Of a stretch of DNA of 64,000 bases, positions 62,947-64,000 are shown piece by piece (positions within the stretch are counted from its first letter, which is position 1; each line of letters opens with the position of its first letter). Below the pieces are notes generated by a model. The model worked only from the letters and a program-made list of their open reading frames with translations, did no database searches and was not told the origin of the DNA. The stretch comes from Bradyrhizobium elkanii USDA 76 (GTDB taxonomy: Bacteria; Pseudomonadota; Alphaproteobacteria; Rhizobiales; Xanthobacteraceae), in NCBI RefSeq assembly GCF_023278185.1, contig NZ_CP066356.1, positions 8,300,001-8,364,000 on the forward strand. The letters run 5' to 3'. Made by a program: the position numbers and the translations under genes.

Positions 62947-64000
62947 GTGCTTGATCGAACGCAGCTCGAGCAAGGCCTGAATACCGAGGACGCGTCACAG
63001 CTCCTCGATCAGGACGCCGTTGCCGAAGATTTGGCGCAGGACAAGGGCTGGCGCCGTCCGCTCGGCTGGCTGCGCCGCGCCGGTCAGTTCTTTTTCGCGC
63101 TGTCGTTCTCGAGCCTGACGCGCCGCATCGTCTCGCTCAACCTTGCCGGCCTCGTCGCGCTGGTCGCCAGCATCCTCTATCTCTCGCAGTTTCGCGCCGG
63201 CCTGATCGAGGCGCGCACGCAGAGCCTTTTGGTCTATGCCGAGATCATCTCGGAGGCGATCGCGGCCTCGGCGACCGTCGAAGGCAATACCGTCACCATC
63301 GATCCCGATCGCCTGCTCGACCTCAAGCCCGGCGAAAGTTATGGCCAGCCGGATGAATCGGCTGACTTCCCGATCAATCCCGAGCGGGTCGCGCCGGTCC
63401 TGCGCCGCCTGATCGCGCCGACCAAGACGCGGGCCCGCATCTTCGACCGCGATGGCGGCCTGATCCTCGACAGCCGCAATCTGTTCGCGCGCGGCGACGT
63501 GCTTCGCATGGAGCTGCCGCCGCCGTCGGACAAGCCGTCGCTCTATGAGAAGACCAAGGCCACGATCAAGACCTGGCTCAACCGCGGCGACCTGCCGATC
63601 TACCGCGAGCTCGGTCCCGAAGGCGGCAGGGGCTATTCCGAAGTCGCGCAATCGCTCGAAGGCATGAAGGGCAGCGCCGTGCGCGTCACCGAACGCGGCG
63701 CGATCATCGTGTCGGTCGCGGTCCCGGTGCAGCATTTCCGCGCCGTGCGCGGCGCGTTGATGCTGACCACCCAGGGCGACGACATCGACCAGCTGGTGAT
63801 GTCCGAGCGCCTCGCCATCCTCAAGATCGGCGGCGTCGCCTCCGCCGTCATGATCATGCTGTCGCTGCTGCTGGCGAGCACGATCGCGGGCCCGGTGCGG
63901 CGGCTCGCCGACGGCGCCGAGCGCGTCCGCCACCGCATCCAGACCCGCGTCGAGATTCCCGACTTCACCGGGCGCCGCGACGAGATCGGCCATCTCTCCG
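62947..64000 (+). CDS. chvG: Sensor histidine kinase ChvG, 3' part outside the window
   Basis: About 351 codons are visible from a probable GTG start at 62947 (LDRTQLEQGLNTEDASQLLD). A first membrane span at RRIVSLNLAGLVALVASILY (about residue 65) is followed by a periplasmic domain with the characteristic ChvG region RARIFDRDGGLILDSRNLF. A second span (GGVASAVMIMLSLLLASTI) leads into HAMP (GPVRRLADGAERVRHRI). The HisKA and ATPase domains lie beyond the window. It forms the ExoS/ChvG kinase for ChvI, sensing the envelope or acid conditions. TTG 62941 is an alternative start. Confidence 0.9.
   Translation, partial: MLDRTQLEQGLNTEDASQLLDQDAVAEDLAQDKGWRRPLGWLRRAGQFFFALSFSSLTRRIVSLNLAGLVALVASILYLSQFRAGLIEARTQSLLVYAEIISEAIAASATVEGNTVTIDPDRLLDLKPGESYGQPDESADFPINPERVAPVLRRLIAPTKTRARIFDRDGGLILDSRNLFARGDVLRMELPPPSDKPSLYEKTKATIKTWLNRGDLPIYRELGPEGGRGYSEVAQSLEGMKGSAVRVTERGAIIVSVAVPVQHFRAVRGALMLTTQGDDIDQLVMSERLAILKIGGVASAVMIMLSLLLASTIAGPVRRLADGAERVRHRIQTRVEIPDFTGRRDEIGHLS

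Overview
The window looks like chromosome from a Bradyrhizobium-type alphaproteobacterium. This rests on high GC, on recognisable protein families (BoxR, a CYP199A-type P450, ChvI/ChvG beside pckA, DUF2865), and on dense palindromic intergenic repeats of kinds I associate with Bradyrhizobium genomes. The organism call is inference; no rRNA or tRNA gene is present to anchor it.

Layout. 1-3435: end of an aerobic benzoyl-CoA (box) locus, with an alpha/beta hydrolase (cut by the window edge), benzoate-CoA ligase and the divergent regulator BoxR. 3589-7493: an IclR regulator divergent from a Rieske oxygenase followed by a glutamine-synthetase-like ligase, probably an aromatic or amine oxidation module. 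7650-12424: a five-gene branched-chain-amino-acid-type ABC transporter (binding protein, LivHMGF), plausibly for an aromatic acid. 12817-17774: a DUF805 membrane protein, an ECF sigma factor with a SnoaL-like tail and a small partner, a DHA2 drug exporter and a type II NADH dehydrogenase. 17964-26077: an AraC regulator/isochorismatase-like hydrolase pair, a second Liv-type binding protein, a CYP199A-like P450 with a divergent MarR, and a feruloyl-CoA-synthetase-like ligase with its own divergent MarR and a clear operator dyad. 26313-36618: allophanate hydrolase (AtzF) convergent with an eight-gene operon (peptide-type ABC transporter, AtzG, AtzE, AtzH, GntR), a urea-derivative nitrogen scavenging locus with no AtzD cyanuric acid hydrolase in view. 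36866-45097: an APH-fold kinase, an orphan UgpB-like binding protein, and a divergent operon of an orphan TRAP binding protein, a sensor kinase, a receiver/kinase hybrid and an OmpR-type regulator. 45298-58324: mixed housekeeping and hypothetical genes (polA, LysE exporter, GST, pyrE, DUF2865, GIY-YIG, glgP, thioesterase, arginase). 58615-64000: pckA with a strong terminator, a HugZ-like protein, and chvI followed by chvG (cut by the right edge).

How the genes work together. Much of the left 26 kb serves aromatic-acid metabolism: uptake, CoA activation, ring or O-dealkylating oxidation, and ligand-responsive regulators transcribed divergently from their targets. The 26-37 kb block handles nitrogen from carboxylated urea or biuret compounds. 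The 38-45 kb block looks like periplasmic ligand sensing feeding a phosphorelay rather than transport.

The most notable non-genic signal is the set of palindromic doublets (inverted pairs, about 100-180 bp) in almost every intergenic gap, in at least four families. One copy of family A (52585-52983) is opened up by a GIY-YIG nuclease gene packed between nearly perfect 38-39 bp terminal inverted repeats. It looks like a complete small element whose nuclease could mobilise the shorter doublets, analogous to RAYT/REPIN systems but with a different enzyme. A nested doublet at 50733-51048 supports mobility. PolA also lacks all four proofreading carboxylates.
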